A stretch of DNA of 64,000 nucleotides from Callaeas wilsoni (taxonomy: Eukaryota > Chordata > Aves > Passeriformes > Callaeidae), in assembly GCA_013398955.1 (NCBI GenBank), contig VWPU01012278.1, positions 47,146 to 111,145 of the forward strand, given 5' to 3'. This document shows positions 11,685 through 23,665 of the stretch, piece by piece. The translations under genes and the position numbers were made by a program. Every line of letters starts with the position of its first letter. The first letter of the stretch is position 1. The notes under the pieces were generated by a model that was not told the origin of the DNA, did not search any database, and was given only the letters and a program-made list of their open reading frames with translations.

Positions 11685-13401
11685 TGTATGGATTACCAAC
11701 ATTAGATTGTCATGTGAAACTAATCCATAGTCAATTTAGTAAAACTGTTTATCCATTCAGATAACTGATTGAACTTGGAGTGTTGAACTAGTCTTTTTGG
11801 CACCAGTAAAATTTTGAAACAGGACAGCTGGAGGTGTCTCACAGATGAGTGACTTTCAGCTCTTTCATATTAACTTTTTCCTTTTGAGACAAAATATTGT
11901 GCTGATTAAATACTTATTCAAAAATTGGAAGCTGTTATCAAAGCAGAAGATTGCAGACTTCATAAAATTAAATAAAAAAATTAAACAAACAAACAACAAA
12001 ACCCCAAACCAAAATAAATTTTAAAAGTGAAGTAATAAAAAGGAGATGGTACTAAAAAGAATAAAATGCCAGGTCTGGTCCTTGATGATCCCTAGTAGAA
12101 TGTTTTGTTCTAACGTCAGTGAGCATCACCCGCATAGGAGTTATATTCAGGTGTTCTACCTGATCCACAGGCTCAGTTAGAGCTGACCAGGGCATTCACT
12201 TCTAAAAATACAAGATTTGATTCTGAATTTAATCAAAAAACTAGGAAAAATGAGAAGTAGTAGTGCTGCTGCTGCTATATGAGACCCCTCCTGTGCAAAA
12301 TCCTGATTAGACATATTCCAGAAAGCTAAACTGAGACTGGAACAGAGCAGGAGAAGGGCTGCAAAGACACTTAGGAGACCCTACCTTTTAACAGAAGAGA
12401 TTAGCTTGATTAGCCAAGCAAAGATGAGAAAAAATGGCTTTGTTTACAAATAGCCAAAGAATGAAGAAATCCCCTTTAAACTAAAGAATCATTTTGACAC
12501 AAAAGCAGATTTGTCTGAACTAGATATGAATAAATCCAGGCTGAAAATTAGATTAATATTGTCGACCAGTGGAGCACTTAGATTTTGGATCTTTTCTCTG
12601 AGAGTACTAAGATGAAAAAATTTAGCTGTTTTAAAACTGGAGATTATAAAATGTGGTATCTGTGATAGCAGGGCTCGATGCTTGCTATCAGCTAAGGGTT
12701 TTTATGTTCTCTTTTTCTCATTATTTAGGAATTTAATTCATACATATTCTATTCGAGGCACAAAGAATCACCTACAATTTCACATAGAGCAACTTTTCCT
12801 TCTGGAGACCATTTTTCAGTTTCAGTGTTAATAATTACAGTTTGTTTTAGAATGAAAGTAGTCATTAAGGTTCAGATCTGCAAAAATACTTATGTATAGA
12901 AAAGGAAGATTTTAACATTTCCTGTTCTGTGTTTTTAACTTGCAGACCTGATATAATTATCTAAGTAATTATACTCAAATAATGAGATAACTCCTACACA
13001 GCAGTTCTTAAAGCACTGCAATTCCACTGAAGATAGAACTGTGGCTGATTCCTGAGTACACCTCTTAGGGCATTATAAGCAGACTCAACTGTTCCTTTTA
13101 AAACCAGATGCTGGAAATTGTGGCTATCTCGAGTTTTCCCTTTAATTTACACACATGAAATATTTTGCCAGTTCTCAGTGTGATTAGAAAGTGTCTCTTC
13201 CAACACCTCACTCAAATCAAGGTCAGCTTCTAAGTTGCTATATGGGCTTGTCTTTCACTCAGAGGTTTATCCATTTGAGCTCTGAAACATCTCTGAACAT
13301 GGAATGTATACAGGCTCTGCAGAGGAACCCTGCCACGACATTTAACTTCCCTCTTGCCAAAGAATTTTTTCTTGTATCTAATTGCCAGGGGGACTCATGG
13401 G
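11685..13401. other. AT-rich unique sequence with an A/AAAC-rich patch
   Basis: 11970-12015 is an A-rich (AAAC)n-like low-complexity patch. The rest shows no recognised repeat or exon. Confidence 0.45.
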
Positions 13402-13460
13402 TCAGGATTTCCCCGCAGCTGGGACACCATCCTCAGGATTTCCCTGCAGCTGGGACACCA
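13402..13460. repeat. two-copy 31-bp tandem repeat in a GC-rich patch
   Basis: Two 28-bp copies of 'tcaggatttccc(c/t)gcagctgggacacca', differing at one base, start at 13402 and 13433 (period 31). Degenerate 'ggacagcatt' and 'ggtgcacca' units continue to about 13545. This resembles a short minisatellite. It also explains the 118-codon plus-strand open frame across it, which is not regarded as a gene. Confidence 0.85.
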
Positions 13461-13545
13461 AGGTCTTCCTGGGGTCCACTAGGACAGCATTCAGCAGCAT
13501 TTGGTGCACCAAGCAGGACACCCAAGGTGCACCAGGGACAGCATT

Positions 13546-16500
13546 GATTTCATAAAGAGGCTTGGGTCTTGTGCCTACTGTTCTTTAAAAAGCTAGAGAC
13601 ATATTTGTCTAGGGAAATTTCTTTCCATTCACTAGAGCAAATTAGAATTTTATTTTGAAGCTCTGAATTTTTATAGCTGACTTAATTGGGAGGTATGTTG
13701 TGGAAAACAGAAAACAGATTGCAATTACTTGGTTATAGGATGTCATTGGGATAAAGAGACTAGAGGCTATGAGACCGGTGAGTACAACTCAAGAGGCTCA
13801 TAATAGACATTTGTTTAGATTTTTGTTTAGAAATGTATCATAGTTCATTAATTTCTGTATATCTTTTGGCTTTTTTTTTTCTCTGTCATTGAGTTTCTTT
13901 GGTTGGCTATGTTCTGTCAACCTGCTACTTCAAACCTAGTCATTCATTTGTATGTCACTTAAAGCATTGCCTTAGTGGTTAAACAATTCTTTTCTGATGT
14001 ATATTTACCTGTAAAGTTTCCACACTTCAGTACATGGACCATCAACAACAGTTTATACCACTGCTAAAACAAGTCCCTTGTATTACTATTTATGTTTGTT
14101 ATAAACTGTTATTTACACAGCAAGCTGTAACCATGATTTACAGTGATCACATTAATTGACTACATTTCACTGTGCACCTCAGCTGCCAGTAATTTGGCCA
14201 TAATTTTTACAGAATTTATTCTTGTTTTACAGTGTAGGAAACCTGTTGGTCTTTTGTGAAACTACACTGTCAGTGGAGTTACACTAATTGGCTGGCAGAA
14301 ATGCAAAAACAATAGAAACATTGTTCTCTACTGTAAGGACAAAGAATGAGATTCCGACACTGTGCGAACTTTAAATCAGGCACAGAAATCAAAGTTTTGT
14401 CTGGTGAAACTGTGACCCATATATACTTCAAGGCAGCATATGAGGCTGCAATCTTCTGCACCACCATTCTCTGGTAAATACATTAAATAACGTAAAGATT
14501 CAACACACAAGCATTAAGTAAGTCCACCGAGTTGTGCATTATTCTGAAAGTTGCTGAACAGCAGAAGGTAATCATTCAGTAGAGTCAAGATGAATAAAAT
14601 AAAAGGCTATCTCATGTTACAATTGATTTCAATCTGCTGAAATATGTACTGCACATTTTGATTAGCTGGGTAATGCAGTGTATGCTTTTGCTAGGAAGGA
14701 GAAATCCAACACTTTATTGTACTTCTTTTGGCTCGCTCTCCATTCATCAAAGCTTTCCTAATTTGCATTCTATTTCCTTTGATGCAATCAATATGAGCAA
14801 TAGAAGGTGTTACCTTGCATTTCTATACTTTGATCTGATTTGGCATTTGTGATCAACACAGTCTAGCAATGTTGCAGGTTAGAAAGCATTTTGCTACTGC
14901 CATCAATTACATTGTTCAGTGACCTTCCTTCCTGCTGTGCTTTGAAAATACATGTATATATTTCAAGATGTCTTTTTTGCCTACACTATTTGTTTTACAC
15001 AGCAACACACTGTGAAAATGAGAGATGGTAAACAACATCCTTAATGTTTAAGATGAAGAAGCCAATGGCTACTTATCCACTATTATATTGATGTACAGTT
15101 ACTCTTACAGTGAATATAAATAATAATGCCATTAATCCTCCACGTCATAAAGAACTACATGCATAGCCTCCAGCACTGTGGTATGCATTACCAGTTCCTG
15201 GACTGGAGTTTTTTACTCCCCCGAGAAGATGTGTTTGTTGATGTGATCTCAGTTCTTGAAAATATAGAAATGTAACAAACCTGGTAGTGCATTATGAAAT
15301 CACAGTAGTGGGGTGTTTTGTTGTTTGGTTTGGTTTAGTTTTTTTTAATTCTAACTGATGAAAAAGAGGAATATATGGACTTTTATTATTTTTATGCTTA
15401 TACTTAAGCAAATGTGATTATTCTACAGCATATCTTTGGATGCATCACTCCCATGCTCTATACCTGAGTTCTTTCACGGGTAGAATGTGGTAATAAAATT
15501 AATTTGTCATTACTTTAAAATTCCCTATTATATATAAAGGAAGCATTGTGTGTGTTATACTAGCTCGCAGGGCAAAAGAAATATTGATGATAATTAAAGT
15601 CATAGGCAAGTTCTCCATAATGAAATGAGAGTTAAAAATAGTTAATTAAGTCACTATTATCTCTATAAACACTATTCTCCCTATAAATATTTCTCTCTAT
15701 AAGCTCTTAAATCTAAATATGATACTACTGTTTTTATCATTAGCAGACCAAAATACCTTTTGCAAATCTGAGATCAGAAGTAAGAGTAATGCTCCAGGCT
15801 TCCCAGCCAAATTCCATCTCTAAGACATTTCATCTTTCAAGTTGTAAGTTTACATGTGTACTCCTGCCTGCTGACATGAAACAGCTCTATAATATTGTTC
15901 TCACTACCTTCATATTCCTGTCTGATTTTCTATCCAAGAAACAGTTACCTCTGAGGATCTGGGAAGATCAACTAGTCCTCAAAACCTCTTCTGAGCCTGG
16001 AACATCTGTTAATCCTGTTTCAGGTTGCCTACACAAAGAATCAAGGGGTCGATAGCTGTCAGAGAGAAAGTCTTGTTCAAATGAAGGGTAGCAAGCAGAG
16101 CAGAAAGAAATGCAGGACTTGTAAAGAAGAATAAATTAACTAAAATAAATAAACAAAAAAAGAACTGTTGAAAATACTTATGAAAAGTAGAAGTATCATG
16201 CCTGGATGTTTTAATACAGTTTTCTATATAGCTTACACATTATTTCCCCAGAGAACACCCCCCAGAGGTTCATTTGTCTTATTTGTAAGGTATACCTGGG
16301 TGTCCATGAGCATATGGACATGCTAACATGAATTATACTAGCAAAGTATATTTACTTTTATCTTTAAAAGAGAACAAACAGGTAAAATTTAATAAAGTGT
16401 CTGGTTTTATGTGTAGGCTAAAAAGACTTGAAAATCTAAAGGGAACATCTATCAACTGTGATGGAGAGCAGCAGGGAAAACATAAATTTCTGTAATGTAG

Positions 16501-16909
16501 GTTATTTATTCTACTTATTACAGCAAACACTTGCTCATAGGTGATCTATTTAAGAATGCAAACCAATTTTCTTTGCCACCTCCTGCCTTTTCTAACAGTC
16601 AGACCTGGGGCTGAAGTTTTCCATTCTTTTCCTAAAGAAGGTGGATATATCATTCCCTTTCTTTTACTGATTAACATTTCTCTCTAAATCCTTCCTGCTC
16701 AGAGCATCACAAGCTCTCCACTAAATTGTCTTTCTTCTTTTTGCTTCTTTTACTTTCTTTTCTCCCTTGCCCTCCTTTTACTCCTCTTCCAATTTCTAGT
16801 GTGTATAATATTCTGATTAAAAAAATCCCACCACGAAAATCTCTAGACACTAATATTCCACTCATTGTCATTATGCTGTTCATCTTTTTAGCCTGTCTCT
16901 GGTTCTTAG
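13546..16909. other. AT-rich unique sequence
   Basis: No repeat family is recognised. 14080-14240 has a mixed-composition stretch with forkhead-, POU- and bHLH-like cores that could be a conserved non-coding element, which cannot be judged without alignment. 15655-15710 is a degenerate (CTATAAA)-type run. Confidence 0.4.
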
Positions 16910-17135
16910 TGTGTTGGGTGATTGTGCTCGGGTGTTGGCAGTGGGGGCTGCAGGGCAGCCTCTGTCAGGAATGGCCAGGACTGTCCTGTGCCAGACATGG
17001 TTGATTCCAGACAGCTCCAACTGACCCACCATGGCTGAGCTCTGCAGTCAAGGTCGTGGCACTTCTGGGAAAGCATATTTAAGAAAGGGACAGGCAGTGA
17101 AGAATGAGGGGGAAAAATATACAAGAAACAACCCA
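16910..17135 (+). mobile_element. 5' part of an avian ERV LTR
   Basis: It begins TGTGTTGGGTGATTGTG, a TG-initiated LTR-like terminus, and runs through a GC-richer U3-like segment to a TATA-type box (catatttaagaaaggg, about 17074-17089). The block 'cttctgggaaagcat-tttaagaaaggg' recurs near 40494-40522, and the start and TATA region match the solo LTR at 28932-30454 (opposite strand). This supports one family within the window. The copy stops soon after the TATA box, so it is 3'-truncated. Assignment to an endogenous retrovirus family is from general resemblance to avian LTRs. Confidence 0.65.
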
Positions 17136-17261
17136 TCTAAAAAATGAGAACTAAATATTTTTAAAACTATAGCAAAGCTGGATGAAAAATATGCCTCTAT
17201 GAAAAATTCAGTCCCTTCATACATGAAAGAATTTATCTGAATTACAATATTCTATACAAAG

Positions 17262-17500
17262 GATAAAGTTGAACAGGGTGAACAGTAAGAGAGACCTTGG
17301 GGTGATTGTGGACAGTAAATTGTAGATGAACTCATTCAATGCATCTCAAGGGAGAATGGTATGTGAGATTTTTTGTCTGCTTGCACTAAAGAATGAAGTC
17401 ATGCAGAAATGAAGTGTTAATCTCTGCATAGCTCTTACCAGATCATGTCAGGAATTCCGTACAAAATTCAGGCATTTTGACACCAGAAATATATGGACAG
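17262..17500 (+). mobile_element. ancient CR1-like LINE fragment
   Basis: 'agagagaccttggggtgatt' followed by 'gtggacagtaaa', and then a degraded 'ttaccagatcatgtcaggaa' block, follow the sense order of the C-terminal RT/3' region of old CR1-like LINEs. There the corresponding sequence encodes the 'DLGV..D..L' stretch. Divergence is high and the edges are uncertain. Confidence 0.5.
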
Positions 17501-17745
17501 CTCTAAGAGTTTTTCTAGGCAGGTAGTTCTGAGAGAGAGGTACTGAAATGATTGCAAACCAGGCAGATTGATTTCTGAGAAGAAAAGAAAAAGCAGTATA
17601 AGAGCTAAATACACAGCATACACAAAACAGCCACAATATGCTTGTATAGAGGAAAGTTTGATTTACCTTGGGTTATTCATTTGGCTTTTACTCAAACAAA
17701 GTGTGGTATATCTGTCCGTGATATAAAGAGAAAAGCTAAACCTAC

Positions 17746-18009
17746 CATCCTGACAAATGCTAGACAGTGACTTGACTTTTGGAATGACTCCAAATACAGG
17801 GATGTACATCATATCTTTTGGAATTTTCACTCTAAAAAGTATTGCTAGTCTCTGGATGAGGGCAGAATCCGTGTGGTCAGTGAAGACTTTCTTCCGTTGG
17901 GTAATTATTCCTTGCAATTTTTCCTCATCTATCTTGTGTGCATAGTCAGAGAACCAGGTAGCAGAAATTAATGCCTCAGAAGGAAGACCAGTTTCCTTAA
18001 TGAACAAGG
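17746..18009 (-). CDS. candidate internal exon, gene not recognised
   Basis: On the minus strand a strong acceptor (ttctgtgcatttccctctttag, AG at 18011-18010) is followed by 264 bp of open frame. It ends at a good donor (GGATG|GTAGGT, GT at 17745-17744). The exon starts with two bases and ends with one base of a split codon, so both flanking introns would be phase 1 and the exon is symmetric. It would encode 88 residues, mixed helical and charged, including KETGLPSEALISATWFSDYA, then DHTDSALIQRLAILFRVK and VFGVIPKVKS. No signal peptide, membrane segment or known motif is visible. It may belong with the similarly phased candidate at 25894-26097. I cannot name the protein, and a chance open frame remains possible. 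Confidence 0.4.
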
Positions 18010-18726
18010 CTAAAGAGGGAAATGCACAGAAAACTTTTTCAATAGAAATGCTAATATGTTTCGTATCATTGGTTCATACCTTAAAATGATCTTCTTTTGT
18101 AGTTTCCTATTCATGCTTTGGACCTCACTTACAAGTAACATAGAATTTGACTCCAAGAGCAGTCCCAGCTATCAAACCAGAGGAAAAAGATGAGCTCCTT
18201 GATTCCTCATGCAATCATTTCCTCACTGTAATTTTTCTGTAGGAGTTCAAAAGGTGTGTTTTGTGAAGCAGCATTACAAAAGTTGACTGACAGGCACCTA
18301 TGGTTTCATTACACTGAAAGTAGGCCACCTTCAGTATATTCATCAGTTTGCATGCTATTCCTCTTGATGGCAAGTGAAACAATAATAAATAATGCACAAA
18401 GGAATTTAATCTGTTTCTAGAGTATTTTAATAAATAAAATGTACAAAACCATTCAGGCCTTGGGCTTTTTGCCAGAGCCTGATGTGAGAGAAATACCAAA
18501 AGCACATAAACCACCTCCGAAATCTGTTGAACTGCTTGTTCCAATTTCAAATTTGTATTTATTTTTTCCTCTCGTACAGTGTGATTTGATTTCATACAGG
18601 AATCACACTAATAATATAATAACTTTATAAGAAAAGATAAAGTGGAACATCTCTACCAAGGGAAATTATTGTTGCATCAATTTCTAATTATTCCTCCTAT
18701 TAACCTTTTATTTTTTTTGTGTCTAG
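18010..18726. other. putative intronic or intergenic sequence
   Basis: AT-rich with no repeat recognised. Open frames on both strands here lack splice support. Confidence 0.4.
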
Positions 18727-19175
18727 TACTGCAGAGAAAAAAACCCAGAAAATCAGCTATGCCTTTTGTCGAGTGCTCATATTGGAATGAGCTGTACATG
18801 GAGAGGAAACTGAAGCTGCACACATTAAGAGCTGTAAATTCATGTTCTGCTGCTGAAGGAGTAGATACTGAGAAGGGATGCAAAATGTTTCCCTTCACTT
18901 GCATGGGATTCCTTTGGGTCACTGCTTTCCCCAGACTTGTGTATTTACTAGTCAGCTGCTCTCCTATGTCACCATGGGCCTCTGCAGCCACCTTTACTCA
19001 TTTAGTAGCACAAGAGAAAGATAGATGCTCCTGTAAGGAATAAAACAATAGAGTTCTGTGAAGATTCATACTTTGCACCTCATTAGAAGAGGTAGAATAT
19101 GTCACCATATGTAACTAAGATAGATACACTTTGTATAGCTATACACAAATAAAAGCATGAATCACATTGTTGTGG
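18727..19175 (+). ncRNA. possible 3'-terminal exon of a plus-strand transcript
   Basis: A textbook acceptor precedes 18727: a branch-like 'attaac', a long pyrimidine run, then 'tttgtgtctag'. About 420 bp downstream is an AATAAA at 19148-19153. A frame through the segment stays open to a TAA at 19041-19043 (about 104 codons after the acceptor, CTG CAG AGA AAA...). It contains no recognisable domain, so a non-coding terminal exon is as likely as a coding one. It is convergent with the minus-strand candidate exon at 17746-18009. Donor and upstream exons were not found. Confidence 0.2.
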
Positions 19176-20756
19176 GATTGATTAATTAAAAAAAATTCTG
19201 TGTATTTTTCTGCCGTTAATCAAATGCATTTCATAGAATCAAAACAAGCAGTAACATCATCTATAGACTACTAATCAGTGTAAACAAAAGTAAACACAAG
19301 TTAACGTGCAACTGTTTGAAATACAATATTATATAGCATCATTGGTTCAGTCTCAGAACATTCTTATTCCACTTTTCATTTCCAACAGATAGTTTATCCA
19401 TTATCTTGAATGATTTTTTTAAAGGACTGTGGATAAATGGATGCATCTGTCCCAGTTTTTGTATCTTGGTTCAGGCTATTAGAAACATAGTACTTACATT
19501 TACTTAAATTTAGTGGCTTACTAGCCCAAAAATATTTTGGTTAGCTAATAAATGTTATCAATATAGAGTAAAATTTATCGATAATTGGGAAAAAGTGATA
19601 TTAATAACTAATTCCAGTGTATTAAAAAAACCCTTAAAAATATGACAGGTAATGGAAAAAACGCACAGAAACTATATATCACATGATGTTTTAGAAATTG
19701 TTCAATTTTCCCACAAATATAAAGCAGCAATGCTTAATTATAGTCTCAGAATTATGACTAAATCCTAATGGATGCTGAAAACATTATTATGCTTTTACAA
19801 AGATGGAAGAAGCAATTATTAAAAATTCTGAAAGTATACACAGTAAGGGATTTAATATATTCCCTATACTTTATATTTTTTTACTGAAAGAGGCAGGATG
19901 GGGATCATTGTGAAGCTGAGAGCTCTGCTCCTGCAAAGTATGAATTGTAGAAATACCACAGTATGAATCTAAATGTGGTTAAATGTGTCTTACAGAATTG
20001 TGTTCTTTATAAAAATGATATAAAATGGACACAGTCAATTGCTGTTCAGTATCTTCAATAGTTGTTCCTGGATGTGCATTAATATATCCATATTTTATAA
20101 CATTTTTTTGTCCTACCCTGTTGGATCCACTGTGTGAAAAGTCCTGGAAGTGGGAAGATAATCCTCTTGTCATAGATGAATGTATGAGATCCCTGACTGT
20201 TTCCTACAAAAAGGGAGAGAAAAACTTTTGTGTCAGGTTTCTGTTTCTTTGTTATTTTTGTCATTGTCACATGGTTTCATGAATGTTTTTTTCTCCTATT
20301 TGGCATGTTTTAGGATGGTTCTGACAACAGCTATAGGTTCATGGATATTTAAGAGAGTTTTGAATTGATTTGGGATAGGACTTCTGTTGTGCACAGAAGT
20401 GGAGGAGCTTATAAGTGGTTCCACATGAGAGAGCTCGTGGCTGGGTCCTGAGGCTGAGTGGTGGAGGGCAGCATGAATTCAAGCACTTTCACATTCAGCA
20501 ACAGTGGTCTGAAAGCCAGTTTAAGCCTTCTAAAAGTGCTTGCAAGTTTAAAAACCAGCAACAACAAAAATCTTTCCCCAAACAATAAAATTATGTGAAA
20601 TATATAAAAAGAAAATTTCTAGTGGAAAGTACAGAAAGCATCAGGAATTACCTATGTAGCTGTAGTTCCAATGAAAGTTGGAAGGATCTGAAATCGTTCT
20701 CTGTTTCAGATGATGCCACAACTGTTGTTCTTGGGATTTTTAATTAAAATGTTGAT
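19176..20756. other. AT-rich unique sequence
   Basis: No repeat family, exon pair or RNA gene is recognised. Confidence 0.45.
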
Positions 20757-20806
20757 TTTATATACATATATATATATACACGCACATATATATATACACT
20801 AATTTC
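20757..20806. repeat. AT/AC microsatellite
   Basis: Alternating purine-pyrimidine sequence (tatatacatatatatatata, then cacgcacatatatatata). A simple repeat. Confidence 0.9.
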
Positions 20807-23593
20807 TTCTCCTGTACCCCCTTCTCACTGTGTTTAACCTCCTTCTTTACTCTAACCTCTCTTTTCATGTTATTTACTGCCTTCCCACTAATCTTTTAAA
20901 TTGAGTGACTTACAGATAACGCCAAGTTCTCCTGGAATCCTTCTGTGTTCAGTTGAAATGGTTGTATATGTGCCACGTGAGTTTTCTTTTAATTTCTGCG
21001 TGCCAGGAAATCAAAATACATTTTTTTTGCCCTAACATATCATACAGGTTGTTAACTCAGGAATATGCCTACTGAGTCAATTAGGACCACTCCTTGCCTT
21101 CTGAAAAACAGGGTCAGCATCTGCAGTTATGTTGATATCATAATTCCAGCTGTTTTGACATTCCTTCCTGTTCAAACTCATATATTCTACAGGTCCCATG
21201 AAAAGGACCCTTCAGAAAATCCTGTGCCTAAGAATTTGTCCAAAGGTATTTATAGGCACGAGATTAACTAGGTTTTGATACATTTACCAGGCTTTTAAAA
21301 TGTTGACATTAACTACAGTTGAGGTCACATCTACACTCTTTTCTTATTATTAGAAATGATTAAATTTTTGTTTCACTAGCTTGGTCAGATCAAATAACAG
21401 TCAAATTTTACTCTTAGAGCTTGGAAGATGACTGACATAGGAAAAATCAGCATTCAGAAGCAGAAAAGTAAAAATCTGTAGTGGAAGAAAATGTCTCTTG
21501 CCTTCTGCAGGACATTGTAAGCAATGGAGAGGAAACAAAACAAGACATGACATGGTACTTGACTGCAATTGTAATGAGTTCCACCAAGGGATCTTTTAGA
21601 CTTTTTGACTAACACCATACTTTATAAAAATACATCTGATTGAAGGGCTGTTTTCCAATCATCTTCGTTTTAGCAACCATGACACACTAGAGATAAGTGA
21701 GGACATAGTTCTCTCTACCAAATACTTTCAAAGATTAATTGCAAACAGTTCAGCTTACAAATATAATTTTTTTATTGTGTGGTTTACAAATAGATCATAA
21801 TTTAATTTTAATATATTATTCCATTTTCACTATGCAATTTCCAAAAATATTTTTTCAGCTGCGGACCCCATATCAATTTGGTTTTTTTACTCGGTAGTGG
21901 ACAGCTAGTTACCTTCATCATATTGCATTATCTCTGCTTTCAGTGATAAACATTCATAGTGCAGCAGAGCAAGTATCAGCTAATGAATATCATTGATGAA
22001 TAATTTATACAGACTTTTCGGAAACATTTTCATCTGCATCTATCACTGTTTAGCTAAGAAAACCAAATTATGTTCCTGTGGCTAATGCAAACTGAACCTA
22101 ATCTTTTGTTTTACAAACAGCAAAATTCAAGGGCCTTCAGTAATGAAAAAAACATACTTTAGCTCAAATACTCATAGAATTCCCTGTAACAATATTCTTC
22201 TGAAACCAAATTTGTTTTGAACCAAGGTTTGAAGGCTAAATGTTCTATTTTGACATTTCTAATACAAAAATACATACACTTTTTTGTGAATAGTTATGTT
22301 TCTGTGCATATATATACGTGTTACTGGCCACTAAGATGCTGAACAGCTGTAGCTTTATTTTAGGATACAAGGTGGTGCTGTTTCTTTTTAAAACTGAAAA
22401 TAACATGTTGATGTGATCCTGCAGAAAGCAGTAGTACGGACAAGATATCAAGTGTAGTTCTTTTAAAAAGGCAACTTCTCTATCTCCAGTTTATTTAATT
22501 GTTATGCAGTTAAATAGGACATACATGCATGTGTGTGTTCATATGTACACATATTCATACATTTCGATAAGCAGGTTTAAAGCAATAACAGATTTTAACT
22601 TTGTACATAATGCTGAATTTGAATATTTTCATGCACAGTCAGTGTCTTACATTAAAACATTTTATCATAGAACTAAGGTACTGGCAACTCAAACAGTGAT
22701 TTTTTCTCTACCCTATACATGAATGAAGGATATTGGAACATTTGAAACCCTAATTTTGCATAAATATTAAATTTATCTGACCTATTTACTTATGTTTTTT
22801 TACCTTTATGTCAATTAAGTCCCTGTAAAACAATGTCTGAGCTTATATTTTTAATTAAAGCTTAGAAATATGATACTTTACTTCTCCCCAGTACTGTTAC
22901 CAACATAAATGTTACACCATAAATTGCAACTCCTTTTCTGAGCTGTATGATGACTGGTATTGTCGTATTTTAGATTTTTTTTCTTTTTACAAAGTTCTCT
23001 AAGAAGCCAGCTGCTGATAATCTTTTTGAGAAGTAGAATATATTTGGTACCCAGCAGAATCAGGCCCTTGCACAAGGTGCATTTGTCTCTTTCATGGCCC
23101 TTTCGAAAGCTCAGATTTTGTGAAAGAATTCAAGGAAACTTAGACCATGGGTTAAAATATCAGGCTAAATGAACAAATAGAAACTATTAAAATATACTAA
23201 TGTCATCATACTGCTTCCATTAGCATAGATTTTTCAAAATGTCCATCATGTTAAGATTCATGATCCTGAGAAGAACTTGTGTTCTAGTCATACTGTGCAT
23301 ACGTACAGTTCCATTAAAATTGATGTGATTACTTACATAAGAGACATTCATGGGTAATTCTCTGCTGAACTGCAGACCTTAACTTCTATAGATAGTGTTA
23401 AATACATTGCTCATCTTGACAACAGATTCTTCTTATATAATCAGGCCAAAAATAAGTATTTTCAGACACCTCCACAACATGCCCAAGTTCTTACATCCTG
23501 AGTATCCTAGACAGCCTCTTCTGGGACTAAAATACTTTATATTAAAATATACTGTTAAAATATACTACTAACATCAATGGGTTTGTCGTTTGT
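20807..23593. other. AT-rich unique sequence
   Basis: No recognised repeat or exon. 22280-22320 and 22520-22560 contain short alternating TA/TG runs. Confidence 0.45.
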
Positions 23594-23665
23594 TTTTCTT
23601 TTTTTTTTTTTTTTTTGCATTTGTGGCTTCTGTTGAACTGTAGCCCAGGTAAAAGTTTTATTGGT
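23594..23665 (-). pseudogene. possible 3' end of a retroposed transcript (poly-A tail)
   Basis: A run of T broken once at its start lies at 23594-23618. Read on the minus strand it is a poly-A tract preceded by ordinary 3'-UTR-like sequence, with an AATAAA about 40 bp upstream of the A-run (near 23660). That order suggests the 3' end of a processed retrocopy inserted on the minus strand. The upstream minus-strand frame (23790-23542) has no recognised protein and the hexamer spacing is a little long, so a simple T-run is the alternative. Confidence 0.25.

Noticed and set aside
13191..13547. 118-codon plus-strand frame with proline-rich repeats
   Set aside because: The repeats come from the 31-bp tandem duplication and related minisatellite-like units; no splice or similarity support.
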